Below are positions 1 to 6,175 of a stretch of DNA of 9,553 nt, piece after piece. The position numbers and the translations under genes were made by a program. How positions within the stretch are numbered: the stretch's first letter is position 1; each line of letters starts with the position of its first letter. The notes beneath the pieces were generated by a model. That model did not search any database and was not told where the DNA came from. It saw nothing but the letters and a program-made list of their open reading frames with translations. The DNA is from Methylococcaceae bacterium (GTDB lineage Bacteria; Pseudomonadota; Gammaproteobacteria; Methylococcales; Methylomonadaceae). Location of the stretch: assembly GCA_013140465.1 (NCBI GenBank), contig JABFST010000366.1:1-9553 (forward strand), written 5' to 3'.

Positions 1-95
1 TTGGTTGGCCGATTCAGGGTGTGCAGGGCTTCAATGACGTTTTTCAGCCCTTGCCGCCGCGCCCGGGCCATTTGACCCTGCATTTTGGGCGACAT
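1..95 (-). CDS. N-terminal fragment of an unidentified protein, cut by the left edge
   Basis: An open minus-strand frame starts with ATG at 95 and stays open for 31 codons to the window edge. The visible N-terminus is short, basic (RARR near residues 11-14) and methionine-rich, starting MSPKMQGQMARARRQG. A weak GGA lies about 7 bases upstream of the ATG. I do not recognise the family, and no motif or signal peptide is visible. The reading frame stays open a little further upstream, so the start is uncertain. A family A repeat end begins 17 bases upstream (112-131), so the promoter of this gene may have been displaced or supplied by repeat DNA. It may also be a chance frame. Confidence 0.35.
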   Translation of the reverse strand, partial: MSPKMQGQMARARRQGLKNVIEALHTLNRPT

Positions 96-111
96 GAAAA
101 TTCCGGCTCTG

Positions 112-127
112 CTTTTACAACACCCTC
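112..127. repeat. Solo right end of a family A element (remnant)
   Basis: CTTTTACAACACCCTC matches the right terminal repeat of the neighbouring intact elements with one change (A for G at the eighth base). It is followed by CTAAG, the same pentamer that flanks copy 1. No matching left end is seen to its left, so it looks like the remainder of an older copy beside which copy 1 later inserted. Confidence 0.6.
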
Positions 128-132
128 CTAAG

Positions 133-243
133 GAGGGTGTCGTAAAAGCCTGTATGTAGGTTGGGTTAGCGAAGCGTAACCCAACAAAATCAGAATGTTA
201 TGCTTCATTACATGGTGAACAACCGACCTTTTACGACACCCTC
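133..243. mobile_element. Family A miniature inverted-repeat element, copy 1 (111 bp)
   Basis: Perfect 16-bp terminal inverted repeats GAGGGTGTCGTAAAAG (133-148) and its complement (228-243). They are flanked by a 5-bp direct repeat CTAAG (128-132 and 244-248), as expected for a transposition target duplication. The interior carries an 8-bp stem, TTGGGTTA with TAACCCAA, around a GCGAAGCG loop. There is no coding capacity, so it must be moved in trans by a transposase outside this window. It is identical over all 111 bases to copy 2. Confidence 0.85.
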
Positions 244-247
244 CTAA

Positions 248-291
248 GGGAGAGGGAGATGTTGTACTGCAACGTTTGGCTCTCCTCTCCC
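248..291. repeat. Imperfect palindromic REP-like unit 1
   Basis: A purine-rich arm GGGAGAGGGAG (248-258) is complementary, with one gap, to CTCTCCTCTCCC (280-291). An inner GTTG/CAAC pairing (261-264, 269-272) surrounds a short loop, so the unit can fold into one long hairpin. The same unit recurs at 487-530 and, truncated, at 651-675. Family A elements sit between these units. Confidence 0.6.
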
Positions 292-302
292 TAATGGCTT
301 GG

Positions 303-316
303 GTGTCTACACAAGT
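303..316. repeat. Solo end related to family C element
   Basis: GTGTCTACACAAGT differs by one base from the inner 14 bases of the family C terminal repeat (4435-4448). No matching right end was found nearby, so this is a possible decayed end only. Confidence 0.3.
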
Positions 317-370
317 TTTAAAAGTCATAAAGACAACAAGTTACACTGTGCATAGCCCCCTCTCCCTAAT

Positions 371-481
371 GAGGGTGTCGTAAAAGCCTGTATGTAGGTT
401 GGGTTAGCGAAGCGTAACCCAACAAAATCAGAATGTTATGCTTCATTACATGGTGAACAACCGACCTTTTACGACACCCTC
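371..481. mobile_element. Family A miniature element, copy 2 (111 bp)
   Basis: The 16-bp perfect terminal inverted repeats are at 371-386 and 466-481. Target duplication CTAAT is at 366-370 and 482-486. Removing the element and one duplication restores a palindrome of the form CCCTCTCCCTAATGGAGAGGG. Its sequence is identical to copy 1, implying recent movement, recent tandem duplication or gene conversion. Confidence 0.85.
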
Positions 482-486
482 CTAAT

Positions 487-530
487 GGAGAGGGAGGTGT
501 TGTACTGCAACGTTTGGCCTCCCCTCTCCC
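487..530. repeat. Imperfect palindromic REP-like unit 2
   Basis: Second copy of the unit at 248-291, with compensating differences in its arms: GGAGG here faces CCTCC, where unit 1 has GGAGA facing TCTCC. Paired changes of this kind suggest the hairpin itself is conserved. It lies exactly between family A copies 2 and 3. Confidence 0.55.
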
Positions 531-534
531 TAAT

Positions 535-645
535 GAGGGTGTCGTAAAAGGTCGGTTGCTCATAATGTAAATAACCATAACATATTGATTTTATTTGGTT
601 ATGCTGCGCTATTCCAACTTAAATTCAGGCTTTTACGACACCCTC
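535..645. mobile_element. Family A miniature element, copy 3 (111 bp, inverted and diverged)
   Basis: Intact 16-bp terminal repeats at 535-550 and 630-645, with target duplication CTAAT at 530-534 and 646-650. The interior aligns with the reverse complement of copies 1 and 2 but has many substitutions, including loss of the inner stem. The copy therefore lies in the opposite orientation and is older, yet its ends are still perfect. Confidence 0.85.
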
Positions 646-650
646 CTAAT

Positions 651-675
651 AGAGAGGGAGATGTTGTGCTGCAAC
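651..675. repeat. Truncated REP-like unit 3
   Basis: The left half of the palindromic unit (AGAGAGGGAG, then the GTTG...CAAC inner stem) ends just before the glycosyltransferase stop codon at 682. The right arm is missing. Confidence 0.4.
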
Positions 676-681
676 TTGTCT

Positions 682-1668
682 TTAATGGGCGAGGTATTTG
701 TCCAATTTTTCTTTAAACAGCGGATTTTTTTTATATTCCATAAACCCCGACAAATATCCTAAGTTGGTCGATAGGTTGCGGATATAGGTAATCAGGGGGA
801 CAAAAATTTCCCGCCGCCAATCTTTATCAAGTTTGCGTATAGTCAGCAAAGACGGGTAGGCGATGTGCCGATATAAATGGGCGCCTAGCACTAGCGTTGC
901 TAGCCACAGGGGCGGAAACCACAAGCCCGCTAATACGCTTAGCCAGAATAAGGCGTGGTTGCGCAGCCAATAAAAAGTGCCTTTAATGTCGCCCCAGACA
1001 ATGCGCCCATTGCCTTTGCCATACAGGTAAAACATTTTGGCGATTTTTTTAAGGGTGCTGCGCGGTCGCCACAAGACGACGGCTTTGGCGTTATGCACGG
1101 CCTTAAAGCCGTGGTGTTTGGCGGCGAGGGCAAATAAGGAATCTTCGGCGGTATAAAGCCATTCGGGATAACCGCCCACTTGCTCCCACACTGTGCGCCT
1201 AAATGCTGAACTGCGCCCATAAAACAGCTGTGATTGTTCTTCGGTGCTGTGGTCGGGCAATGACAGCAAGCCGCAGTAATGCTCCAATAAGCTATGGGTT
1301 TCTGGTTTGACTTGGCCGGAAACGGCATCGACATCGGCGTGTTCCTGTAACGGTCGGGTAATTTCCAACAGCCAATCGCTAGCGGGTCGGCAGCCAGCAT
1401 CGGTGACAGCAATCACTGGGTTGGTGGCGTGGCTGATGGCAATATTGCGGCCTTCGGAGATATTGGTGCCGGGGGCTTGCACGATTTTAAGCTGGGGAAA
1501 TTGGTGTTGGTAGTCGTGCAGCAATTGCCAGGTGTTGTCCTTAGAGCCGCCATCAACAACCACGATTTCGTCGGGTTGCAAGCTTTGTCGGCTTAAACCC
1601 TCAAACAAATCGCCTAGCCCTTTTTCATCATTCAGCACGGTCGTAATTAAAGTGATTTTGTTCATCAT
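682..1668 (-). CDS. Family 2 glycosyltransferase with C-terminal membrane segments
   Basis: A 328-residue protein of the GT-A fold. It probably transfers a sugar from a nucleotide-sugar donor during synthesis of a cell-surface glycan at the inner face of the cytoplasmic membrane. Residues 5-13 form the first beta strand. DGGS at 39-42 follows the VVV strand and is the usual nucleotide-binding turn. DAG at 90-92 occupies the DXD position that holds the metal and diphosphate, with one acid replaced by alanine, which is common in this family. Two hydrophobic segments, separated by a proline pair, lie around residues 237-265 and suggest membrane attachment. The start is ATGATG at 1668; no good ribosome-binding site precedes either ATG. 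It is divergent from the gnnA-gnnB pair. Acceptor and sugar cannot be read from the sequence. Confidence 0.85.
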   Translation of the reverse strand: MMNKITLITTVLNDEKGLGDLFEGLSRQSLQPDEIVVVDGGSKDNTWQLLHDYQHQFPQLKIVQAPGTNISEGRNIAISHATNPVIAVTDAGCRPASDWLLEITRPLQEHADVDAVSGQVKPETHSLLEHYCGLLSLPDHSTEEQSQLFYGRSSAFRRTVWEQVGGYPEWLYTAEDSLFALAAKHHGFKAVHNAKAVVLWRPRSTLKKIAKMFYLYGKGNGRIVWGDIKGTFYWLRNHALFWLSVLAGLWFPPLWLATLVLGAHLYRHIAYPSLLTIRKLDKDWRREIFVPLITYIRNLSTNLGYLSGFMEYKKNPLFKEKLDKYLAH

Positions 1669-1788
1669 AGTGTAGGGATAAAGTCAGGTGGATAGGTGGG
1701 TGTTGTGCTAGCCAAGTATGCCAGAAGGTGGATTGCTTGTCTTAGGGCTGAGTGCGTGGCGGGTGTCGTTAATATAATGTCAGGATAA

Positions 1789-1897
1789 AGACCTGCGAGG
1801 TTTATAAAACCTCGCGTACTTATTCAGTCCCCCTCCTTAAAAAGGAGGGGTTAGGGGAGGTTTATTTATTAACCCCCCTCAGCCCCCTCGCAGGTCT
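1789..1897. repeat. Inverted-repeat block with 12-bp ends
   Basis: AGACCTGCGAGG (1789-1800) and its exact complement (1886-1897) bound a 109-bp block. Inside are two more perfect stems: GCGAGGTTT/AAACCTCGC near 1795-1815, sharing bases with the left end, and CCCCTCCTT (1830-1838) with AAGGAGGGG (1842-1850). No convincing target duplication flanks it. It could be a composite of REP-type palindromes rather than a mobile element. No run of T follows the stems, so a terminator is unlikely. Confidence 0.5.
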
Positions 1898-1906
1898 AAC
1901 GCTGTT

Positions 1907-2045
1907 GAGACTGTGAAAGTATTTCATATACTCACAAAATGGTGTTTTTTATTTTCGTAAGTCATTGTTTTAATTATATTCTGGAGTGAAAAAACATGTG
2001 TTTTCACTCCGATGAGCAAGCTTACGTTAATTCTTTCACAGTCTC
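1907..2045. mobile_element. Family B miniature inverted-repeat element (139 bp)
   Basis: Perfect 13-bp terminal inverted repeats GAGACTGTGAAAG (1907-1919) and CTTTCACAGTCTC (2033-2045), flanked by a 4-bp direct repeat TGTT (1903-1906 and 2046-2049). The interior holds a perfect 10-bp stem, GGAGTGAAAA (1983-1992) with TTTTCACTCC (2001-2010). It is AT-rich compared with the flanks and has no ORF. The GAGACTGT-type end and 4-bp duplication are reminiscent of some IS5-family groups, but that assignment is from memory and uncertain. Confidence 0.75.
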
Positions 2046-2080
2046 TGTTGCCTACAACTCATAAGAAGTCCCCCCGCTGA

Positions 2081-2151
2081 AACCCAACATTCTGATTTTG
2101 CTGGGTTACGCTAGGCTAAAATAGCCTACGGTCAGGCTTTGCGACACCCGC
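2081..2151. repeat. Decayed family A copy (right part)
   Basis: The stretch aligns with the right two-thirds of family A in the orientation of copies 3 and 4: the CTGATTTTG block at 2092-2100, a GGGTTACGCT block at 2103-2112, and a degraded right terminal repeat CTTTGCGACACCCGC at 2137-2151. The interior stem has been replaced by TAGGCTA/TAGCCTA (2112-2118, 2122-2128). The left end is missing here; a possible match lies at 1759-1768. Confidence 0.55.
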
Positions 2152-2193
2152 TTAAGGCGATAAGCCACGGCATTGCCCAAAAAACCAAGAAAG

Positions 2194-2222
2194 TTTATGT
2201 ATAAATGCCGATAGATTACAAT
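2194..2222 (+). promoter_or_regulatory. Weak candidate promoter for gnnA-gnnB
   Basis: TACAAT at 2217-2222 is a fair -10 match. With 17-base spacing the -35 position holds TTTATG, which matches only three of six bases. Downstream, AATAGC (2220-2225) and GCTATT (2255-2260), with GAC/GTC just inside, could form a leader hairpin ahead of the start codon. Confidence 0.25.
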
Positions 2223-2284
2223 AGCCGACCGTTCACCGTCGCTGGGCTGGTGTCGCTATTTTAGCCCACGCTTTCTAAATATAT

Positions 2285-3229
2285 GTGAAACCCATGAAAA
2301 AATTAAAATGCGCAGTCATAGGCACTGGTTATTTAGGCAAATTCCATGCTGAAAAATACGCCGCGCTGCCGGATTGCGAGTTGGTGGCTGTCGTTGACAT
2401 CAACGCCGAAGCCGCCCAGGCGGTCGCCCACAAATTGGGCGCGATAGCCTTGACCGATTACCACAGCTTGCTCGGCACGGTGGATGCCGTCAGCATTGTA
2501 GTCCCAACCACTCTGCATTATGCCGTGGCTAAAGATTTTTTACAGGCAGGTGTACATGTGTTGGTGGAAAAACCCATTACCGTCACTGTCGCAGAAGCCG
2601 ATGAGCTGATAGCGATAGCACAAGCCCAGCATTGCATCTTGCAAGTGGGGCATTTGGAACGCTTTAACCCTGCTGTGTTAGGCTTGGATAAAGACGAAAA
2701 GCCGCTGTTTATTGAATCGCACCGCTTGTCGCCGTTTAACCCTAGGGCCAATGATGTCAGCGTGGTGTTGGATTTGATGATCCATGACATCGACATTATT
2801 TTGGCCTTGGTGGATTCGGAAGTTGAGCGTATCGATGCCAGCGGTACGGCGGTGTTGACATCGGGCACTGACATTGCCAATGCCCGCATACAATTTAAAA
2901 ACGGCTGCGTGGCAAATGTGACTGCCAGCCGCATCAGCATGAAAATGGAGCGCAAGATGCGTTTGTTTCGGCCTAGTTCGTATATTTCTGTTGATTTTCA
3001 AAATCGGGTATTAAGCAAATACCAAACAGGCAGCAAAGAAATGTTTCCGGGCATTCCTGAAATTATTAATGAAGAATCGGTGTTTGAAACTGCCGATGCC
3101 TTGCTGGAAGAAATAAAACATTTTACCCACTGCATACAAACGGGCGAAAACCCGTTGGTGTCGGGCGTTGCGGGGCGGCGTGCCTTGGCGACCGCCATCC
3201 AAATTACCCAGCTGTTAGGCGAAGCCTAA
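2285..3229 (+). CDS. gnnA: Gfo/Idh/MocA-family dehydrogenase, probable UDP-GlcNAc 3-dehydrogenase GnnA
   Basis: A 314-residue cytoplasmic NAD(P)-dependent oxidoreductase. The N-terminal Rossmann domain has GTGYLG at 13-18 and an acidic D38 after the second strand. EKP at 95-97 is the family signature with the probable catalytic lysine K96. GHLERFNPA at 122-130 and DLMIHD at 163-168 supply the second-domain active-site motif (D163, H167). The likely reaction is oxidation of the 3-hydroxyl of UDP-GlcNAc, with the keto product passed to the aminotransferase encoded 43 bases downstream. The pairing, length and GHLERFNP-type motif fit GnnA of the lipid A pathway first described in Acidithiobacillus ferrooxidans. 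A WbpB-type glucuronate dehydrogenase or another sugar dehydrogenase remains possible. The start may be GTG 2285 or ATG 2294; ATG is more usual, and neither has a clear ribosome-binding site. Confidence 0.8.
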   Translation: MKPMKKLKCAVIGTGYLGKFHAEKYAALPDCELVAVVDINAEAAQAVAHKLGAIALTDYHSLLGTVDAVSIVVPTTLHYAVAKDFLQAGVHVLVEKPITVTVAEADELIAIAQAQHCILQVGHLERFNPAVLGLDKDEKPLFIESHRLSPFNPRANDVSVVLDLMIHDIDIILALVDSEVERIDASGTAVLTSGTDIANARIQFKNGCVANVTASRISMKMERKMRLFRPSSYISVDFQNRVLSKYQTGSKEMFPGIPEIINEESVFETADALLEEIKHFTHCIQTGENPLVSGVAGRRALATAIQITQLLGEA

Positions 3230-3262
3230 ACCGCAGCGGCTGACATATTTTACTACACACAT

Positions 3263-3268
3263 AGGGAA
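3263..3268 (+). promoter_or_regulatory. Ribosome-binding site of gnnB
   Basis: AGGGAA lies 4 bases before the ATG at 3273 and supports that start over the nearby ATG at 3282. Confidence 0.6.
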
Positions 3269-3272
3269 CGAC

Positions 3273-4373
3273 ATGATACCGATGGTAAACCTTAAGGCCC
3301 AATACGCCGAGATTAAAGCGGAAGTTGAACAGGGACTGGCTGAAACAATCGACAACTGTGCTTTTATTTTGGGGCCGAACGTACAGGCTTTTGAGCAAGA
3401 ATGCGCCCAGTATTTGGGCGTTAAGCACGCGATAGGCGTGGCTTCTGGCACCGATGCGCTGCATTTGGCGCTGATTGCCGAAGGCATAGGGGCGGGTGAT
3501 GAGGTCATCACGACCGCGTTTACGTTTATTGCCACCGCCGAAGCCATCAAATATGTAGGTGCAGTACCTGTGTTTGTGGATATAGACCCGCGCACCTTCA
3601 ATATTTCGCCCGAAGCCATCGCCAGTGCCATCACCCCGAAAACCAAGGCGGTTATGCCTGTGCATTTGTTTGGGCAACCTGCCGATATGACGGAAATACA
3701 ACAATTATGCGCACAACACCAGCTTAAGCTGATTGAAGATTGCTGCCAATCTTTTGGTGCCCGCATTAACGGCAAGCAAACGGGCGCGTTGGGTGATGCG
3801 GCGGGGTATAGTTTTTTTCCTAGCAAAAATTTAGGCGCTTTTGGGGATGGCGGTTTGGTCGTGACGAATAACGACACGACAGCGGCTAAGATTAAGCAGT
3901 TGCGCAACCACGGTTCCGACGTGCGTTACTACCACGACGTGATAGGCTACAACAGCCGTTTAGATGAAATGCAGGCGGTTATTTTACGCGCCAAGCTAAA
4001 ACGCATAGACCAATACAACCAAGCCCGCCGTCGGGTGGCGCATCTTTATTCGGAATTGTTGGCAGATTTGCCTGTGGTCACGCCGTATGAAGATGGTTTG
4101 GGGGAACATGTTTACCACCAATATACTTTGTTGTCAGACCGTAGGGATGCCGTGCTTAAAGCCTTGCAAGCCCAAAACATCGGCTGTGCTGTGTATTATC
4201 CCGTGCCTTTACACCAACAAAACGTGTTTAAGGACGAATGCGCTGGGCTAAGCTTACCTGTGACCGAATCGGTCGCCGCCCATTGTTTTTCTTTGCCGAT
4301 ATGCCCGTATTTGGCAGATGAGTCTATTAAGGAAATTGTCGGCGTGATTCGGGATGTTTTAGCTACGGCCTAA
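3273..4373 (+). CDS. gnnB: DegT/DnrJ/EryC1-family PLP aminotransferase, probable GnnB
   Basis: A 366-residue sugar-nucleotide aminotransferase of usual family length. SGTDAL at 58-63 binds the PLP phosphate, D156 of EDCCQS (155-160) should hold the pyridine nitrogen, and K185 in FFPSKNLG is the Schiff-base lysine, followed by GDGG. The predicted reaction is glutamate-dependent amination of the 3-keto sugar made by the upstream dehydrogenase, giving UDP-GlcNAc3N. LpxA enzymes of suitable specificity then acylate this to give lipid A with amide-linked chains at position 3. This role is established for GnnB of Acidithiobacillus; here it is inferred from the gene pair. WbpE-like enzymes making 3-amino uronic acids are close relatives and are the main alternative. 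The gene is co-directional with gnnA after a 43-base gap, so probably one operon. No lpxA or lpxB lies in the window, and no clear terminator follows. Confidence 0.85.
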   Translation: MIPMVNLKAQYAEIKAEVEQGLAETIDNCAFILGPNVQAFEQECAQYLGVKHAIGVASGTDALHLALIAEGIGAGDEVITTAFTFIATAEAIKYVGAVPVFVDIDPRTFNISPEAIASAITPKTKAVMPVHLFGQPADMTEIQQLCAQHQLKLIEDCCQSFGARINGKQTGALGDAAGYSFFPSKNLGAFGDGGLVVTNNDTTAAKIKQLRNHGSDVRYYHDVIGYNSRLDEMQAVILRAKLKRIDQYNQARRRVAHLYSELLADLPVVTPYEDGLGEHVYHQYTLLSDRRDAVLKALQAQNIGCAVYYPVPLHQQNVFKDECAGLSLPVTESVAAHCFSLPICPYLADESIKEIVGVIRDVLATA

Positions 4374-4429
4374 AGTTAACTTGAATACGGCTATTTCCGG
4401 CACGCCGTGCTTAGCGCCCTCTCCCACTG

Positions 4430-4699
4430 CATAAGTATCTACACAAGTCATTAGCCCGTCATTCCGGCATGGATGCCGGAATCCAGTGCCACGGACGGTT
4501 GCTTCGGTAAACTGTAAGTGCTTGATTTAGCATTTCCATCATAGTGAACATTCACATCCATGTGACTGGATTCATGCAGGGCTATCCTGCCCTGCACCCT
4601 AACGGGCTAATGCAAATCCGCTCCCGGCGGATTTGTCTGGCATCCATGCCAGTATGACGGTGCTTTTATAACTTGCTCAAACTTGTGTAGATACCTATG
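4430..4699. mobile_element. Family C miniature element (270 bp) with 9-bp target duplication
   Basis: Terminal inverted repeats of 19 bp with one mismatch, CATAAGTATCTACACAAGT (4430-4448) and the complement of CATAGGTATCTACACAAGT (4681-4699), flanked by a 9-bp direct repeat CTCCCACTG (4421-4429 and 4700-4708). Just inside, CCGTCAT and GGCATGGATGCC (4456-4477) face GGCATCCATGCC and ATGACGG (4639-4660). Internal perfect stems include ATTCCGGCAT/ATGCCGGAAT, GCAGGGC/GCCCTGC and AAATCCGC/GCGGATTT. No ORF of note, so it would depend on a transposase supplied in trans. Confidence 0.8.
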
Positions 4700-4766
4700 C
4701 TCCCACTGGGAGGGCATCAAGCCCGTCTAACAAAAGCTCACTGCAGCTTAGCCCCCTCTCCCACTG

Positions 4767-4877
4767 GAGGGTGTCGTAAAAGGTCGATTGTTCAGGATGT
4801 AATGAAGCATAACATGCTGATTTTGTAGGGTTACGCTGCACTAACCCAGCCTACATTCAGGCTTTTACGACACCCTC
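4767..4877. mobile_element. Family A miniature element, copy 4 (111 bp)
   Basis: Same length and same 16-bp perfect ends as copies 1-3 (4767-4782 and 4862-4877), with a different 5-bp target duplication, CACTG (4762-4766 and 4878-4882). The orientation matches copy 3, and the interior is intermediate in divergence. Removing it restores the palindrome CCCTCTCCCACTGGGAGAGGG. The independent duplication sequence is strong evidence that this family really transposed, rather than spreading only by tandem duplication. Confidence 0.85.
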
Positions 4878-4935
4878 CACTGGGAGAGGGTTGGGGAGAG
4901 GGGTATGTAAAAGGCTCTTGGTGGCAAACGCTTTG

Positions 4936-5907
4936 CTAGCGGGCGCTAAGCACAAACGCATCGGTGTAAATATCCTGCATAGACGCGCCCTTCAAAAACG
5001 CCATGCGCCGCATTTGCGCCACCATGTCAGGATGACCGCACAAATAAACGCGCCAGCCCTTAAGCTCGGGCAGGGTTGCTAAGGCGACATCATGAGCGCG
5101 GCCCGCACTAAAACCTTCGGGTATCGGCTGGCCTGACAGACAAGGAAAATAATGGAAATTGGGGTGCTGTTGGCTAAGTTGGCGCATAGCATCAATGTAA
5201 TACAAATCGTCGGCTGTGCGGCTGCCATGAAACAAATATATCGGGCCGTCATGGCCTAGTGCCAAGGCATCTGCCAAAATGCCCGCCAGCGGGGCCAAAC
5301 CTGTGCCTGTACCGACTAACAGCAAACCTTGCCCAGTCCTTTCGGGCAGATAAAAACAATGCCCATGCGCTTCGGAAACGGCAAGGGTATCCCCCACTTT
5401 AATCTCATCATGTAGCCAAGTGCTAAACCGTCCGTTATCCAATCGCCGGATATGAAACTCCAGCAGCGGGCTGGGCTGTGGGGTATTGGCAATAGAATAG
5501 CAGCGCGTCAGGCCGTCGGGGCGTTGCAGGTTGACGTATTGGCCGGGTTTAAAGTTAAAAGCAGCGTCAAGGCTAAGCACGATCTGGCGGGTATTTTTGT
5601 TAAGGGCTGCCGCTGTCACGACTGTGCCTACGGTATAAAACGCGGCTGGGTCGGGCAACTTAAGTGCCATGTCTTGCTCGGGATAGCATTGGCACGCCAG
5701 AAAATAGTGCTGGTGTTTAAGGGTGTTTTTTAGGCCCGTTTGTGCCTGTTCGGGTGGCGGCGCGTTTTGGCTTTGCACCAAGCAACTTTGGCAGCTGCCT
5801 TTTTTGCAGCTATAGGCTATTGCGACCTGTTCGCGCAATAAGGTGTCTAAGACCGTTTCGTCGGCTAGGCAATGATAGGTGTGTCCGTTTACAGTTAAGG
5901 TGGGCAT
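4936..5907 (-). CDS. 2Fe-2S ferredoxin / FAD / NAD(P)H oxidoreductase
   Basis: A 323-residue electron-transfer protein. The N-terminal plant-type ferredoxin domain has C34, C39, C42 and C72 (C-x4-C-x2-C-x29-C) for the 2Fe-2S cluster. The middle domain has RCYSIAN at 135-141, the flavin-binding RxYS motif. The NAD(P)H domain has GTGTGLAP at 199-206 and CGHP at 290-293 near the C-terminus. This order is that of reductase components of oxygenases (soluble methane monooxygenase MmoC, phenol hydroxylase, BenC) and of the CDP-6-deoxy-glucoseen reductase type. No oxygenase subunit or deoxysugar dehydratase lies beside it, so the partner is unknown. ATG 5907 is the first start after an in-frame stop; no Shine-Dalgarno sequence is visible. 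It converges on gnnB across the repeat region. Confidence 0.85.
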   Translation of the reverse strand: MPTLTVNGHTYHCLADETVLDTLLREQVAIAYSCKKGSCQSCLVQSQNAPPPEQAQTGLKNTLKHQHYFLACQCYPEQDMALKLPDPAAFYTVGTVVTAAALNKNTRQIVLSLDAAFNFKPGQYVNLQRPDGLTRCYSIANTPQPSPLLEFHIRRLDNGRFSTWLHDEIKVGDTLAVSEAHGHCFYLPERTGQGLLLVGTGTGLAPLAGILADALALGHDGPIYLFHGSRTADDLYYIDAMRQLSQQHPNFHYFPCLSGQPIPEGFSAGRAHDVALATLPELKGWRVYLCGHPDMVAQMRRMAFLKGASMQDIYTDAFVLSAR

Positions 5908-6162
5908 CGTGGTGTTGTGGGTGGGCTAAAAGGGCTGATTTTGCACCTACGCGGATGCTGGCGCAACTGTCGCGGTCTATTTGTCGTTTTTTTGTACGAT
6001 TTAAGCAAACTGTAACAAAAACCAAGACTAAGCGGTGTCTGTCACAAACAACTCACAGAGTTATCCACAGCTTTTGTGGGTAACTTTAGGGGCATGGCGG
6101 GTGTTACTACATTTTGCCGAAGTTAAGATAATATCGATTCACTTGTTTTTGTACACAGAAAT

Positions 6163-6175
6163 AATCAATGACTTA
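6163..6175 (+). promoter_or_regulatory. IHF-consensus site
   Basis: AATCAATGACTTA fits WATCAANNNNTTR at every fixed position and lies inside the AT-rich segment between the DnaA-box clusters. A single short match can arise by chance. Confidence 0.35.

Noticed and set aside
128..578. Two similar minus-strand frames of 66 and 70 codons
   Set aside because: Both lie within family A elements and REP units; their similarity comes from the DNA repeats, not from a shared protein.
118..675. CRISPR-like spaced repeats
   Set aside because: The repeated units are 111-bp inverted-repeat elements with target duplications, not short direct repeats with unique spacers.
1830..1850. Hairpin CCCCTCCTT/AAGGAGGGG as an intrinsic terminator
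   Set aside because: No T-run follows on either strand; it fits the palindromic repeat pattern of the intergenic region instead.
2678..3001. Minus-strand frames antisense to gnnA and gnnB
   Set aside because: They are shadows of well-supported enzyme genes whose motifs all lie on the plus strand.
5742..6083. 113-codon plus-strand frame overlapping the oxidoreductase start
   Set aside because: It lies mostly antisense to the clearly supported ferredoxin domain and continues into non-coding DNA. Arginine- and cysteine-rich low-complexity composition is typical of a shadow frame.
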